DNA from: Cytobacillus pseudoceanisediminis
Lineage (GTDB): Bacteria; Bacillota; Bacilli; Bacillales; Cytobacillaceae
Length of the DNA stretch: 64,000 bases
NCBI RefSeq assembly: GCF_023516215.1
Contig: NZ_CP097349.1
Location: 4,988,001-5,052,000, forward strand
Direction of reading: 5' to 3'
The notes beneath the pieces are model-generated. The model saw nothing but the letters and a program-made list of their open reading frames with translations. It searched no databases and was not told the origin of the DNA. Each line of letters begins with the position of its first letter. Position 1 is the stretch's first letter. A program made the position numbers and the translations under genes. Below, one piece after another: positions 10,031 through 19,605 of the stretch.

Positions 10031-10285
10031 ATTATGTCACATCCTTGGATTTGATAAATATTATACAAGGCCTGCTCATGCCAGAGTCAAGCCCAAAATA
10101 AAGCCGAGCTTTGCCGCTCTTGCTCTGCTGAGTATTAAAAATCTTAGTCCATATGGGTTTAGTATGGACGTAGTTGGCAAAATCATAACGGAAGAAAAAA
10201 TTTTAGGGTCAAGCATCTTCCTTAAATAAAAAATACCCGTTAAAAATGGGATGAAACCAAGAGGGTGCTTTCTGCTGTTTTTTCC
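10031..10285. other. Intergenic region between yteA and menA
   Basis: No supported gene. It holds the upstream region of yteA and a 71-codon minus-strand frame (10076-10291) that overlaps the menA terminator, has no ribosome binding site that I can see and no recognisable domain. Confidence 0.5.
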
Positions 10286-10318
10286 AAACAAAAAACCCCT
10301 GCTATAAAAGCAGAGGTT
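10286..10318 (-). terminator. Terminator of menA
   Basis: On the minus strand AACCTCTGC pairs with GCAGGGGTT (one G-U) and is followed by a run of T, just downstream of the menA stop. Confidence 0.75.
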
Positions 10319-10326
10319 CCATTTAA

Positions 10327-11259
10327 TTATAAAAGATATCCGATAAACAAGCCTACTGATAAAAGAAAGCCAAAGATTGTATTTGTCTGGGCAGTGGCTT
10401 TCATCGCAGGCATCATTTGCATAGGCAGTGTTTTTCCGATGAAGCCTTTCGTTGCTTTAATGGCCTTGGGCGCACTTAGAACAACAATTGCAAGCCATGG
10501 TGTTATGATGTTCATGGCAATCAATATGAAAACCCATGCATACGAAACGATGAACATTGCGGCAAGCAGCTTAATTGCTCCTTTTTTCCCTAAAAGAATT
10601 GCCAATGTTTTGCGGCCGAATTCCTTGTCGCCGTCCAGGTCTCTGATATTATTGGCCAGCAGAATGGCGCCAACAAGAATCAAAATAGGGAAGGAAACTA
10701 AAACACTTGTTGCAGTTACGGTTCCTGCCTGAATGTAAAAAGAAATTAGGATGATCAGCATGCCCATGAAAAAACCTGCAAATAATTCACCAAATGGTGT
10801 GTACGCTATCGGAAGCGGACCGCCTGTATATAAATATCCTACTGCCATGGAGGCCAGTCCAATTGCTGCAATCCACCAGCTTGTGTTCATGCAAATATAG
10901 AATCCAAGCAATATCGAAATCCCATACAGGCCAAAAGCAAGGTTCAGAACCGTTTTTGGTTTGATTCCTTCCCGTACAATAGCCCCGCCAATTCCGACAG
11001 AGTCTTCCGTATCAAGCCCTCTTTTGAAGTCGTAGTATTCGTTAAACATATTAGTGGCAGCCTGAATCAGCAAGCTTGCTGCCAGCATAGCAAAAAACAG
11101 GCCAAAATTTATTTCAGTAAGTTCCATAGCAAGAGCTGTTCCAAGCAGAACCGGCACAAAGGCAGCGGTAAGAGTATGTGGCCTGGTCAGCTGCCACCAG
11201 ACCCTCCAGTTCTTTGAGTTGGAAGCAGGCGGAAAATTGGTCTGTGCTTGTGGTTGCAT
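10327..11259 (-). CDS. menA: 1,4-dihydroxy-2-naphthoate polyprenyltransferase MenA
   Basis: MenA (UbiA superfamily membrane prenyltransferase, EC 2.5.1.74) joins a polyprenyl diphosphate to DHNA, giving demethylmenaquinone. Both Asp-rich motifs are present: NMFNEYYDFKRGLDTEDS and NNIRDLDGDKEFGRKT. The 310 residues contain about eight or nine hydrophobic helices. AGGGGAG precedes the ATG. It lies divergent from menF, with about 410 bases between, so membrane attachment of the quinone head is encoded beside the rest of the pathway. In B. subtilis, as I recall, menA is at another locus. Confidence 0.95.
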   Translation of the reverse strand: MQPQAQTNFPPASNSKNWRVWWQLTRPHTLTAAFVPVLLGTALAMELTEINFGLFFAMLAASLLIQAATNMFNEYYDFKRGLDTEDSVGIGGAIVREGIKPKTVLNLAFGLYGISILLGFYICMNTSWWIAAIGLASMAVGYLYTGGPLPIAYTPFGELFAGFFMGMLIILISFYIQAGTVTATSVLVSFPILILVGAILLANNIRDLDGDKEFGRKTLAILLGKKGAIKLLAAMFIVSYAWVFILIAMNIITPWLAIVVLSAPKAIKATKGFIGKTLPMQMMPAMKATAQTNTIFGFLLSVGLFIGYLL

Positions 11260-11668
11260 GATAACTCTCCCCTTATTTATCTATTCTGTAATGATATCAT
11301 TAATTGGATCATTCAAACTTGTTTATTTTAACCGATTAACAGGGTATTGTCAAAGTAAACCGCTATATTACCAAACACCTTAAGTTTAGGTAAATAATGC
11401 AAGAGTGTCAACGTATTATTGCCGTAAATAGAACCGGTATTTTCCATAAATAAGGAAACCGTAAAGCAGCACATTCCGATGTTAACAGTGCTAATGGCTG
11501 AATTGAGTTCAATTCATATTATAGATGCCTAAAGTAAGCTATAATATAATAAGGATGCAAAATGGAATGGCGTGATTGACATCATTGACATTCCCTGAAT
11601 CACAGGTGTATCTTAGAATAAGTTTAAAGTAGGATAACGGCAATTTAAGCTGTTATTGGAGGGATTTT
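11260..11668. other. menA-menF divergent intergenic region
   Basis: This 409-base gap carries no gene that I can support. It must hold the promoters of both men transcription units. Apart from the candidate menF promoter, I see an AT-rich stretch around 11535-11552 containing TATAAT without a convincing -35 box. Confidence 0.5.
11585..11614 (+). promoter_or_regulatory. Candidate SigA promoter of the menFDHBEC operon
   Basis: TTGACA at 11585-11590 is followed, after 18 bases, by TATCTT at 11609-11614, 55 bases upstream of the menF start. A second TTGACA sits 9 bases earlier (11576-11581) without a partner. Confidence 0.4.
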
Positions 11669-13075
11669 TTGGTTACGATACAAGATACGGAACTAAAAGA
11701 AGGGATCCAAGAGGCAATTGAGAGGGCCAAATCCTTGTCAAAGCCTGTTTTAGTGAGCGAAGTTCAAAAAATAAATCATATAGACCCCCTTTCTTTTTAT
11801 GCGGCAGGAAAGAGCCGTTTTTTTGGTGAACGCTTTTTCTGGAAGGATCCTTCTGGTGAAACTTATATAATCGGGCTTGGGATTTGCAAGCAAATTCAGT
11901 CAGATCAAAGTACCGGCAGATTTAATCATGTTGAAAAGGAATGGAAGCGTTTTATTAATAACAGCATTATTTTTAACCCTTATGATAAAAATGCTACAGG
12001 GCCCGTGATGTTTGGCGGTTTTTCTTTCGATCCTCTAAAGAGGAAAACAAAGCTTTGGTCGAAGTATTCTGATTCCCTTTTTCATGTGCCGACTTATATG
12101 TATAGTGAAATGAATGGACAGGCCTTTTTGACAACAAATGTTGTCTGCACTCAGCATGACGGTGATTCTCTTTTTGAAAAGATAGTGGCCGAACGAGGCA
12201 TGATAATGGCTTCAATCAGCGATTATCATCCTGAGAATGCAAACACTCTTCAGGAAGAAGCAGATATAAATCCGGAAAAATGGATGGAGACAGTAGATGC
12301 GGTTGTGGATGAACTTAAATCAGGATCTTTAAAAAAGGTTGTGCTTGCCCGGGAGTCCAGGCTCATCTATGATAAGCCGATCGAGATTGAAAGAGTTCTC
12401 TGGAATCTTATGGAGATGCAAAGGGAAAGCTTTATTTTTGCTTTTGAATCGAACGGTGACTGCTTTATTGGAGCCTCTCCTGAACGGCTTATAAAGAAAT
12501 ATGGAGAAAATGTTTTTACAACCTGTCTGGCAGGTTCCATCCCAAGAGGGAAAACAGCAGAAGATGATCATATCCTTGGCGATGCTTTATTGCATGATCA
12601 GAAAAATTTAACCGAACATCAATATGTGGTTGATATGATTAAGGAAGCAATGGAGGAATCCTGCTCAGAAGTTGAACTGCCGGATGAGCCGCAGCTGATG
12701 AAGATGAGAGATATACAGCACCTTTATACTCCTGTAATAGGTAAAACCAAGGGAGATGCTTCCCTTCTTGCTTTAGTTGACCGTCTGCATCCGACTCCTG
12801 CTCTTGGAGGCCTGCCTAAGAGAGAAGCAGTGGAAAAAATAAGAGAAGTAGAAGAACTGGATCGGGGCTTTTATGCTGCTCCATTAGGATGGATGGACTT
12901 CAGGGGAAATGGCGAATATGCTGTTACAATCAGATCTGGTCTTATTCAGGGAAATGAAGCATCCTTATTCGCAGGCTGCGGAGTGGTGCAGGATTCAAAT
13001 GCCGAAAGCGAGTATCAGGAAACAAAAATTAAATTCCGGCCAATGCTTACGGCTCTTGGGGGTTATGAAAAGTGA
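11669..13075 (+). CDS. menF: Isochorismate synthase MenF
   Basis: MenF (EC 5.4.4.2) isomerises chorismate to isochorismate, the first step of menaquinone synthesis. The 468-residue product has the chorismate-binding C-terminal domain: SLKKVVLARE, FIGASPERLI, TCLAGSIPRG, HPTPALGGLPK and GCGVVQDSNAESEYQET are all typical. The start is a TTG at 11669, seven bases after a GGAGGG site. The stop overlaps the GTG start of menD (GTGA), indicating translational coupling. Confidence 0.95.
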   Translation: MVTIQDTELKEGIQEAIERAKSLSKPVLVSEVQKINHIDPLSFYAAGKSRFFGERFFWKDPSGETYIIGLGICKQIQSDQSTGRFNHVEKEWKRFINNSIIFNPYDKNATGPVMFGGFSFDPLKRKTKLWSKYSDSLFHVPTYMYSEMNGQAFLTTNVVCTQHDGDSLFEKIVAERGMIMASISDYHPENANTLQEEADINPEKWMETVDAVVDELKSGSLKKVVLARESRLIYDKPIEIERVLWNLMEMQRESFIFAFESNGDCFIGASPERLIKKYGENVFTTCLAGSIPRGKTAEDDHILGDALLHDQKNLTEHQYVVDMIKEAMEESCSEVELPDEPQLMKMRDIQHLYTPVIGKTKGDASLLALVDRLHPTPALGGLPKREAVEKIREVEELDRGFYAAPLGWMDFRGNGEYAVTIRSGLIQGNEASLFAGCGVVQDSNAESEYQETKIKFRPMLTALGGYEK

Positions 13076-14815
13076 ATCATCAGGAAGCTTTAACTTCATA
13101 TATAGCCGCATTTGTGGCTGAATTAGTAAAAAGCGGGGTAGAGGATGTCGTGGTCAGTCCCGGCTCCCGTTCTACCCCAATGGCTATGGTAATGGCAGAG
13201 CATCCGGAGCTTCGTGTACATATCCATGTGGACGAGCGATCGGCTGCCTTTTTGCGTTGGGGATTGCTAAGGCATCCCAAAGACCAGCAGCTCTGCTGTG
13301 TACATCTGGAACGGCTGCAGCCAATTACTATCCTGCCATTGTGGAAGCCCAGTATTCCAGAGTACCGCTAATCGTGCTTACTGCGGACCGGCCTCATGAA
13401 CTAAGGGATGTTGGCGCTCCTCAGGCGATCGATCAGATTCATTTGTATGGAAAAAATGTAAAATGGTTTGTTGAGATGGCTCCTCCTGAGAATACAGCAG
13501 AAATGCTTCGTTATGCCCGCACAGTTTGCGCAAGGGCAGCATCTGCTGCCCAGACCTCACCAGCAGGGCCGGTTCATCTTAACTTTCCTTTCCGTGAGCC
13601 TTTAGTGCCGCAGCTTGACCGCAATGATTTATTTGAGCTGAGTGAGCGCACCGAAGGTTATGTAAATATCCATAGTGGCCAGTTTGGTTTGCCTAATGAA
13701 GAGTACAAGGAAATGGCACAGATATTTAACTCTGCACAAAAAGGAATTATTGTCTGCGGTCCTCTGGAAAAAGCTGACTTCTCTGCAGCCGTGATTAAGC
13801 TGGCGGAAAAGCTCAACTATCCGATCATTGCTGATCCATTATCCCAGCTAAGAAGCGGACTTCACGAAGGAAGCTTCATTATTGATGCCTATGATAGCTT
13901 TTTGAAAAACGATGATGCGAAGAAGGCACTCAAGCCGGATGTCATTATACGCTTCGGTGCTATGCCTGTATCGAAGCCATTGACTATTTTCATGAAAGAA
14001 AACAGCACTGCCCGCCAGATTATTGTCGATGGAGGCAGGGGATGGCGGGATCCTGCACTGCTCTCAACCGAAATGATTCATTGCGATGAGATTCTATTCT
14101 GCGAGTCTGTCACCTCATTTTTAAACACTTCAGAGAATGATGAATTTATTGCTTTATGGAAAAAATCAATGATCTTACCAGATCAAAGCTTGCGGATATT
14201 AATGCAGTGGACGAACTGAGCGAGGGGAAATTATTTTTCCAGCTGGCGGAATTACTGCCGGAAGGCTCTACCCTATTTGTAGGAAATAGTATGCCTATAA
14301 GGGATCTGGATACATTCTTCCATTATAATCAAAAGAGCATTAGAGTAATGGCCAACAGGGGAGCAAATGGCATTGATGGCACCGTTTCAACTGCTCTTGG
14401 TGCTGGAATGGCATCACAGCCGCTGTATCTAGTGCTTGGTGATTTAACCTTTTTCCATGACTTAAATGGCTTAATTGCCTCTAAGCAGTATGGAATAGAT
14501 ATCAATATATTGCTGATTAATAATAATGGAGGCGGAATCTTCTCATTCCTGCCGCAGGCAAATCACCCCAGAAATTTTGAAAAATTGTTTGGGACACCTC
14601 TTGATCTGGATTTTAGCCATGCCATTAAGATGTTTGGCGGCCAATATGATTTAATCTCAGATTGGGAACATTTTATTTCCGCCTTCCAACAGAACATGGG
14701 CAGATCAGGCATAAAGGTAATGGAAATTACGACAAATCGGGACAGGAATTTAACCGAGCATCGAGAATTGTGGGAATCTGTTTCCCGGGAAATAAGTCGA
14801 TTGCTGGAAGGGTGA
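13072..14815 (+). CDS. menD: SEPHCHC synthase MenD (two frameshifts as written)
   Basis: MenD (EC 2.2.1.9) is a thiamine-diphosphate enzyme that adds 2-oxoglutarate to isochorismate. Three frames together cover the protein: SPGSRSTPMAM and HVDERSAAF in the first, LCTSGTAAANYYPAIVEAQYSRVPLIVLTADRP in the second, and the ThDP-binding LGDLTFFHDLNG ... LLINNNGGGIFSFLPQ in the third. One extra base in the T5 run at 13249-13253 and one in the A6 run at 14160-14165 restore a single 581-residue frame, close to B. subtilis MenD. GTG start coupled to menF. The breaks are probably sequencing errors: all catalytic blocks are intact. Confidence 0.92.
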
Positions 14816-14821
14816 ATGCCG

Positions 14822-15661
14822 ATGAAATATGTCATTAATGGAGTCCGATATCATGTCGATACATGGGGAACTGGATTTCCACTTCTGCTTCTCCATGGCT
14901 TCACAGGAAATAGTGAAGGGTGGAAAGAGTTCGCTCCCTTCTGGAAGGATCATTCGAAGACAATAGCTTTGGATATCATCGGCCATGGAAAGTCTGGATC
15001 ACCACCTGATATTGGTCAATATCAAATAGAAGAGTCTGCCGCAGTGATTAACAGTCTATTAGAAAAGATGGGAATCGGGAAGATTGATGTTCTTGGATAT
15101 TCTATGGGAGGGCGCCTTGCGCTAACTTTTGCGGTCAATTATCCTGAAAAGGTCCGCAAGCTGATTTTGGAAAGTGCATCTCCAGGTCTTAGGACGGAAG
15201 CGGAAAGGCATGAAAGAAGGATTCAGGATAAAAAATTGTCTGAAAAGATTCGGCAGGAAGGCATTAAGAATTTTATTGACTATTGGGAGAACATCCCTTT
15301 ATTTCAAAGCCAAAAAAGTCTTCCGGAAAAAATTCGAACCAGAATAAGATGCCAGCGTTTGGCCAATTCCATTGATGGCCTGGCAAACAGCCTGAACGGC
15401 ATGGGCACTGGGGTGCAGCCATCCTGGTGGGATGAGCTTGCTCATCTCGAAATGCCAGTCCTTCTAATTACCGGAAACCTGGATCAAAAATTCTGCAGAA
15501 TTGCGGAAGAAATGTCAAAAATTTTGCCAAATGTCAAGTGGAAGACCGCTGAAGATGCAGGACATGCAATTCATGTGGAGAAACCTGAATTATTTGGTAC
15601 AATAGTAAGTGGGTTTTTGTCGCAGACAGGGGAGAATAATACAAATGGCAGTAAAGATTGA
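14822..15661 (+). CDS. menH: SHCHC synthase MenH (alpha/beta hydrolase)
   Basis: MenH (YtxM; EC 4.2.99.20) eliminates pyruvate from SEPHCHC. It is an alpha/beta hydrolase: LLHGFTGN oxyanion region, nucleophile elbow GYSMGG, and the catalytic His in DAGHAIHVEKPELF. Two in-frame ATGs are possible, 14816 and 14822; GGAAGGG at 14806-14812 favours the second. About 279 residues. It follows menD directly and precedes menB, the usual Bacillus order. Confidence 0.92.
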   Translation: MKYVINGVRYHVDTWGTGFPLLLLHGFTGNSEGWKEFAPFWKDHSKTIALDIIGHGKSGSPPDIGQYQIEESAAVINSLLEKMGIGKIDVLGYSMGGRLALTFAVNYPEKVRKLILESASPGLRTEAERHERRIQDKKLSEKIRQEGIKNFIDYWENIPLFQSQKSLPEKIRTRIRCQRLANSIDGLANSLNGMGTGVQPSWWDELAHLEMPVLLITGNLDQKFCRIAEEMSKILPNVKWKTAEDAGHAIHVEKPELFGTIVSGFLSQTGENNTNGSKD

Positions 15662-15726
15662 GGAATGATGTCATTTGATGTAGCGGCAATTAACGCTTTC
15701 TAATACATATTAAGGAGGATTTATGT

Positions 15727-16548
15727 ATGTCAGCTGTTGAATGGATTGCAGGAAAACAGTACGAAGAAATCATTTATGAAACATACAATGGAATTGCGAA
15801 AATTACGATTAACAGACCGCAAGTCCACAATGCCTTTACTCCAAGAACGGTAATGGAATTAATTGATGCTTTTGCGTACGCACGTGATGATGAAAATGTA
15901 GGTGTTATTGTCCTGACGGGTGCCGGAGATAAAGCATTTTGTTCAGGCGGGGATCAATCTGTCAGAGGACATGGCGGATATGTAGGTGACGACCAGATCC
16001 CTCGTTTAAATGTACTGGATCTGCAGCGCCTGATCCGTGTTATTCCTAAGCCGGTTATTGCAATGGTAAAAGGCTATGCGATTGGGGGAGGACATGTCCT
16101 TCATATCGTATGTGATTTAACGATTGCAGCAGATAACGCTGTATTCGGACAAACAGGCCCTAAAGTAGGCAGCTTTGATGCAGGTTATGGTTCAGGATAT
16201 CTTGCTAGAATCGTCGGCCATAAGAAAGCACGCGAAATTTGGTATCTGTGCCGCCAGTACGGCGCTCAGGAAGCTTTGGATATGGGGCTTGTCAATACTG
16301 TGGTGCCGCTTGAGAAAGTGGAAGAAGAAACAATTAAGTGGTGTGAAGAAATACTGGAGAAGAGCCCGACGGCTATCCGCTTCTTGAAGGCTGCCTTCAA
16401 TGCCGATACTGATGGGCTTGCAGGAATCCAGCAATTCGCCGGAGATGCAACACTTCTATACTATACAACAGATGAAGCGAAAGAAGGCCGTGACGCATTT
16501 AAAGAAAAGCGCAAGCCAGACTTCGGCCAATTCCCGCGTTTCCCTTGA
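15727..16548 (+). CDS. menB: 1,4-dihydroxy-2-naphthoyl-CoA synthase MenB
   Basis: MenB (EC 4.1.3.36), a crotonase-fold enzyme, closes the naphthoquinol ring of o-succinylbenzoyl-CoA. Family blocks are [47 protein letters not shown] and [18 protein letters not shown]. 273 residues, normal length. A strong TAAGGAGG site lies upstream; the ATG at 15727 is in frame, whereas the ATG at 15723 is not. Confidence 0.97.
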   Translation: MSAVEWIAGKQYEEIIYETYNGIAKITINRPQVHNAFTPRTVMELIDAFAYARDDENVGVIVLTGAGDKAFCSGGDQSVRGHGGYVGDDQIPRLNVLDLQRLIRVIPKPVIAMVKGYAIGGGHVLHIVCDLTIAADNAVFGQTGPKVGSFDAGYGSGYLARIVGHKKAREIWYLCRQYGAQEALDMGLVNTVVPLEKVEEETIKWCEEILEKSPTAIRFLKAAFNADTDGLAGIQQFAGDATLLYYTTDEAKEGRDAFKEKRKPDFGQFPRFP

Positions 16549-16565
16549 TTGAATATTAATTTTTT

Positions 16566-16597
16566 CAGCTTGATGGCTTGCCATCAGGCTGTTTTTA
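16566..16597 (+). terminator. Terminator-like hairpin between menB and menE
   Basis: Arms CAGCTTGATGG / CCATCAGGCTG (G-U tolerated) close a short loop and are followed by five T. It may partly insulate menEC from the upstream men genes. Confidence 0.65.
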
Positions 16598-16626
16598 TAT
16601 GAAAAATCGCATGAAATGAGGAGTAT

Positions 16627-18117
16627 ATGATGGAAGCGCAAATAGTACCGAATTTTCTTCAACAGCGAACTTTTTTAACCCCCGATCGCCCTGCCCTTTC
16701 CTTTTTGGGGAAAACCTATACATTTTCTGAAGTATACGAGCGTACATACACAATAGCAGGGCAGCTCCAGGCAGCTGGATGCATGAGAGGACAGTTTGTA
16801 GGTGTCCTTCTCCGAAATCATGAGGACACTGTTTTTATTCTTTTGGCCCTGCAGCTGCTCGATGTAAAAGCCGTCATATTAAATAACAGGCTGACTGCTG
16901 AGGAATTGATTTGGCAAATGAATGATTCGAAGTCCGCTTTCCTTTTAACTGAGAATACTTTTAATGAAGTTAGCCAAAAGGTTGTAAACTCCTTAGGAGA
17001 AATTTCGGCAATCTATAAAGAAGATTTATTCAGGAGAGATCCTGATGAGCCGTCAGTAGTAGAAGAAATAAGTCTTGATGAGGTTTGTACCATCATGTAT
17101 ACATCCGGTACAACCGGCAATCCAAAAGGTGTACTGCAAACCTACGGAAATCATTGGTGGAGTGCAGTGGGGTCTGCATTGAATTTAGGGTTGAATGAAA
17201 ACGACAGCTGGCTGTGTGCTGTCCCGATTTTTCATATTAGCGGCTATTCCATTTTAATGCGGAGCATTATCTACGGCATGAAAATGGTTCTTTTTGAATC
17301 TTTCCATGAAGAGAAAGCCATTGAGGCCATTTCCATCGAAAAAGTGACAATCATGTCTGTTGTAAGTACGATGCTGACCAGGGTAGCAGATGCACTTAAA
17401 GGTGAAAAGCTGCCGGAGTATTTCAGATGTATGTTATTAGGGGGAGGACCCGCAGCAAAATCTCTTCTTGAAGATTGCAGAGAGAAGGGAATTCCTGTAT
17501 ACCAGACTTACGGAATGACAGAAACTTCGTCCCAGATCGTGACACTGGCTCCGGAATACAGTCTCAGCAAATTGGGTTCGGCCGGTAAACCTTTATTCCC
17601 TTCCCAGCTGAAAGTTGCTGATCCAAATGGGAAGCATGCTGATCCCGGAGAAGCGGGCGAAATTCTTGTAAAAGGTCCAAATGTGACAAAAGGGTATTTA
17701 AACCGAAAAGAGGAAACAGCAGAAAAACTAAAGGGTGGCTGGCTTTCAACTGGAGATATTGGATATGTGGATAAAGAAGGATTCTTATATGTGCTTGATC
17801 GGCGGTCAGATTTAATCATTTCAGGCGGTGAAAATATCTATCCGGCTGAAGTCGAGGGTGTGCTTGTTTCACACGCCCAAATATCGGATGCAGGGGTTAT
17901 CGGCATGAAGGACGATGTTTGGGGTGAGGTGCCTGTAGCCTTTATCGCTGGAGACGAGAATCTGGATGAAAAAGAAGTGATGAAGTACTGCTTTGAGAAG
18001 CTGGCAAAGTATAAAGCACCTAAAAAACTCATCATCATTAATGAAATCCCTAGGAACGCTTCAAAAAAGATATTAAGAAGAAAGCTTCGGGAACTGCTTG
18101 AGGAAAGCGGGAATTAG
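16627..18117 (+). CDS. menE: o-Succinylbenzoate--CoA ligase MenE
   Basis: MenE (EC 6.2.1.26) activates o-succinylbenzoate to its CoA thioester in two steps. The ANL-superfamily P-loop IMYTSGTTGNPKG, the TYGMTETSS motif, STGDIGYVD, and the C-terminal hinge DRRSDLIISGGENIYP are all seen. 496 residues. GAGGAG precedes the tandem ATG ATG start. The stop codon is one base from the menC start. Confidence 0.96.
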   Translation: MMEAQIVPNFLQQRTFLTPDRPALSFLGKTYTFSEVYERTYTIAGQLQAAGCMRGQFVGVLLRNHEDTVFILLALQLLDVKAVILNNRLTAEELIWQMNDSKSAFLLTENTFNEVSQKVVNSLGEISAIYKEDLFRRDPDEPSVVEEISLDEVCTIMYTSGTTGNPKGVLQTYGNHWWSAVGSALNLGLNENDSWLCAVPIFHISGYSILMRSIIYGMKMVLFESFHEEKAIEAISIEKVTIMSVVSTMLTRVADALKGEKLPEYFRCMLLGGGPAAKSLLEDCREKGIPVYQTYGMTETSSQIVTLAPEYSLSKLGSAGKPLFPSQLKVADPNGKHADPGEAGEILVKGPNVTKGYLNRKEETAEKLKGGWLSTGDIGYVDKEGFLYVLDRRSDLIISGGENIYPAEVEGVLVSHAQISDAGVIGMKDDVWGEVPVAFIAGDENLDEKEVMKYCFEKLAKYKAPKKLIIINEIPRNASKKILRRKLRELLEESGN

Positions 18118-18118
18118 C

Positions 18119-19225
18119 ATGGATATCAAGACAATTACTTTATATAAAATCAAGATGCCTTTGAAAACACCTTTTTCCACGCATTTAGGGACAGTGAAGG
18201 ATAGAGAGGGAATTATTATTGAGGTAATCGATCAAGAAGGACGGAAAGGCTACGGTGAAGGAGTCGCTTTTTCTTCACCCTGGTATACGGAGGAAACGGT
18301 TGAAACGAGCTATCATATGCTAAAAGAATTCCTTATCCCAATAATGCGTAATGCGGATATAAAGCATCCTTCAGAAGCGGGCCGCGTTTTTGACGCTTTC
18401 AGAAGGAATCAAATGGCGAAAGCGGCACTTGAAACGGCTTTATGGGACTTGGCAGCCAAAAAAGAAGATATTTCTCTATCAAAATATATAGGAGGCCAGC
18501 GGGAATTGATTCCATCCGGCGTGGTTGTTGGCGCTAAAACAAAGGAAGAAGTAAGAAGGCAAATTGAATACTATCTGGAGAGCGGCTATCAAAGGGTAAA
18601 AGTAAAGATCAGCCCGGCGAACGATTATGAATTTATTTCAGAGATCCGCCGCTTTTACCCTGATCTGCCAATCATGGCAGATGCAAATTCAGCTTACTCA
18701 TTGGACGATATAGAACATTTAAAAAGGCTTGATGATTTTGGGCTGCTGATGATTGAACAGCCGCTGGAATATGATGATATTGTTGATCATGCAAAGCTTC
18801 AGAAAGAACTGAAAACACCAATTTGCCTGGATGAGAGTATTGTCACCTTTAATGATGCCAGGAGAGCTGTCGAGCTGGGAAGCTGTAAAGTCATCAATAT
18901 TAAGATTGGCCGGGTTGGAGGTCTGGGAACAGCAAAGAAGATTCATGATTATTGTCTGGATAAAGGGATCCAAGTCTGGTGTGGAGGCATGCTGGAGTTT
19001 GGAATCTCCCGTGCACATAATATTGCTCTTGCCTCCATGGAGGGCTTTTCCATTCCTGGAGATATCTCAGCCTCGGGCAGGTATTGGGAAGAAGACATCA
19101 TTCTGCCCGAAGTCACCGTGGAAAACGGGATGATAAAAGTTCCTGATAAACCGGGAATCGGTTATGAAATTAATGAAAAAAGGCTGAATGAAGTTTCCAC
19201 CTCTAAAGATAGCATTGCTTTATAA
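18119..19225 (+). CDS. menC: o-Succinylbenzoate synthase MenC
   Basis: MenC (EC 4.2.1.113), enolase superfamily, dehydrates SHCHC to o-succinylbenzoate. Expected residues are visible: the acid/base lysine in RVKVKISP, metal ligands in MADANSAY, IEQPLEYDD and CLDESI, and the second lysine in NIKIGRVGG. I chose the ATG at 18119 (MDIKTITLYKIKM), directly after the menE stop, with AGGAAAGCGGG upstream; it gives 368 residues. Last gene of the operon, followed by a terminator. Confidence 0.95.
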   Translation: MDIKTITLYKIKMPLKTPFSTHLGTVKDREGIIIEVIDQEGRKGYGEGVAFSSPWYTEETVETSYHMLKEFLIPIMRNADIKHPSEAGRVFDAFRRNQMAKAALETALWDLAAKKEDISLSKYIGGQRELIPSGVVVGAKTKEEVRRQIEYYLESGYQRVKVKISPANDYEFISEIRRFYPDLPIMADANSAYSLDDIEHLKRLDDFGLLMIEQPLEYDDIVDHAKLQKELKTPICLDESIVTFNDARRAVELGSCKVINIKIGRVGGLGTAKKIHDYCLDKGIQVWCGGMLEFGISRAHNIALASMEGFSIPGDISASGRYWEEDIILPEVTVENGMIKVPDKPGIGYEINEKRLNEVSTSKDSIAL

Positions 19226-19228
19226 GTA

Positions 19229-19267
19229 AAAAACCGCAGTTCTGCTTTTGGCAGATTTGCGGTTTTC
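19229..19267 (+). terminator. Terminator of the men operon
   Basis: AAACCGCA / TGCGGTTT inverted repeat followed by TTTTC, within ten bases of the menC stop. Confidence 0.8.
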
Positions 19268-19316
19268 GTTATATTGCAAAAAAATAGACGCATTATCAGC
19301 GCCCTTTATTTATAAA

Positions 19317-19424
19317 TTATTGCGTAATTTCGTCTTTAATAAATGAATCCTCTTTAATGGCAAAGGAGCTTAATCCAGCAGCAGCGGCAAAAGCAGCTCC
19401 AAGCAAAATAATGGTTGATAACAT
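19317..19424 (-). CDS. 35-residue single-span membrane peptide
   Basis: A short minus-strand frame encodes 35 residues: a hydrophobic helix with LSTIILLGAAFAAAAGL at the N-terminus and a charged tail ending KDEITQ. The ATG has a well-placed AGGAGTG site about six bases upstream, the best argument that it is translated. It lies between menC and the DUF1540/cydBA cluster on the same strand as cydAB, but a terminator-like hairpin (19503-19533) separates it from them. Function unknown; a bd-oxidase accessory peptide is one possibility and is only conjecture. Confidence 0.5.
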   Translation of the reverse strand: MLSTIILLGAAFAAAAGLSSFAIKEDSFIKDEITQ

Positions 19425-19502
19425 ATGTATCACTCCTATAAGTTGTTGTTACTCTATACATTCCCGGTAGGAATCTTAATAAACTTGTTTTTATAAAAAA
19501 CA

Positions 19503-19533
19503 CAAAAGCGATGCATAAAATGCACCGCTTTTG
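19503..19533. terminator. Terminator downstream of the DUF1540 gene
   Basis: CAAAAGCG / CGCTTTTG arms with an inner TGCA/TGCA extension. A-run and T-run on opposite sides allow function in either direction. Confidence 0.7.
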
Positions 19534-19605
19534 CAGCATTTCGCCTAACCATCCAATGAAATGCGTACCAGCAATCCGATAGCACCCGGAAGGTGCTGTC
19601 ACCCA

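Noticed and set aside
9618..10229. A 203-codon plus-strand frame
   Set aside because: Antisense to yteA; Leu/His-rich composition is that of a mirrored acidic protein, and yteA has clear family motifs.
10076..10291. A 71-codon minus-strand frame between menA and yteA
   Set aside because: Covers the menA terminator, lacks a ribosome site and known domain; kept only as a remark.
10265..10732. A 155-codon plus-strand frame
   Set aside because: Antisense shadow of menA, which has both prenyltransferase Asp motifs.
13072..14815. Programmed -1 frameshifting in menD (and similar breaks elsewhere)
   Set aside because: No slippery heptamer plus pseudoknot was noticed, breaks occur in many unrelated genes, and reading frames need an added base at plain homopolymers.
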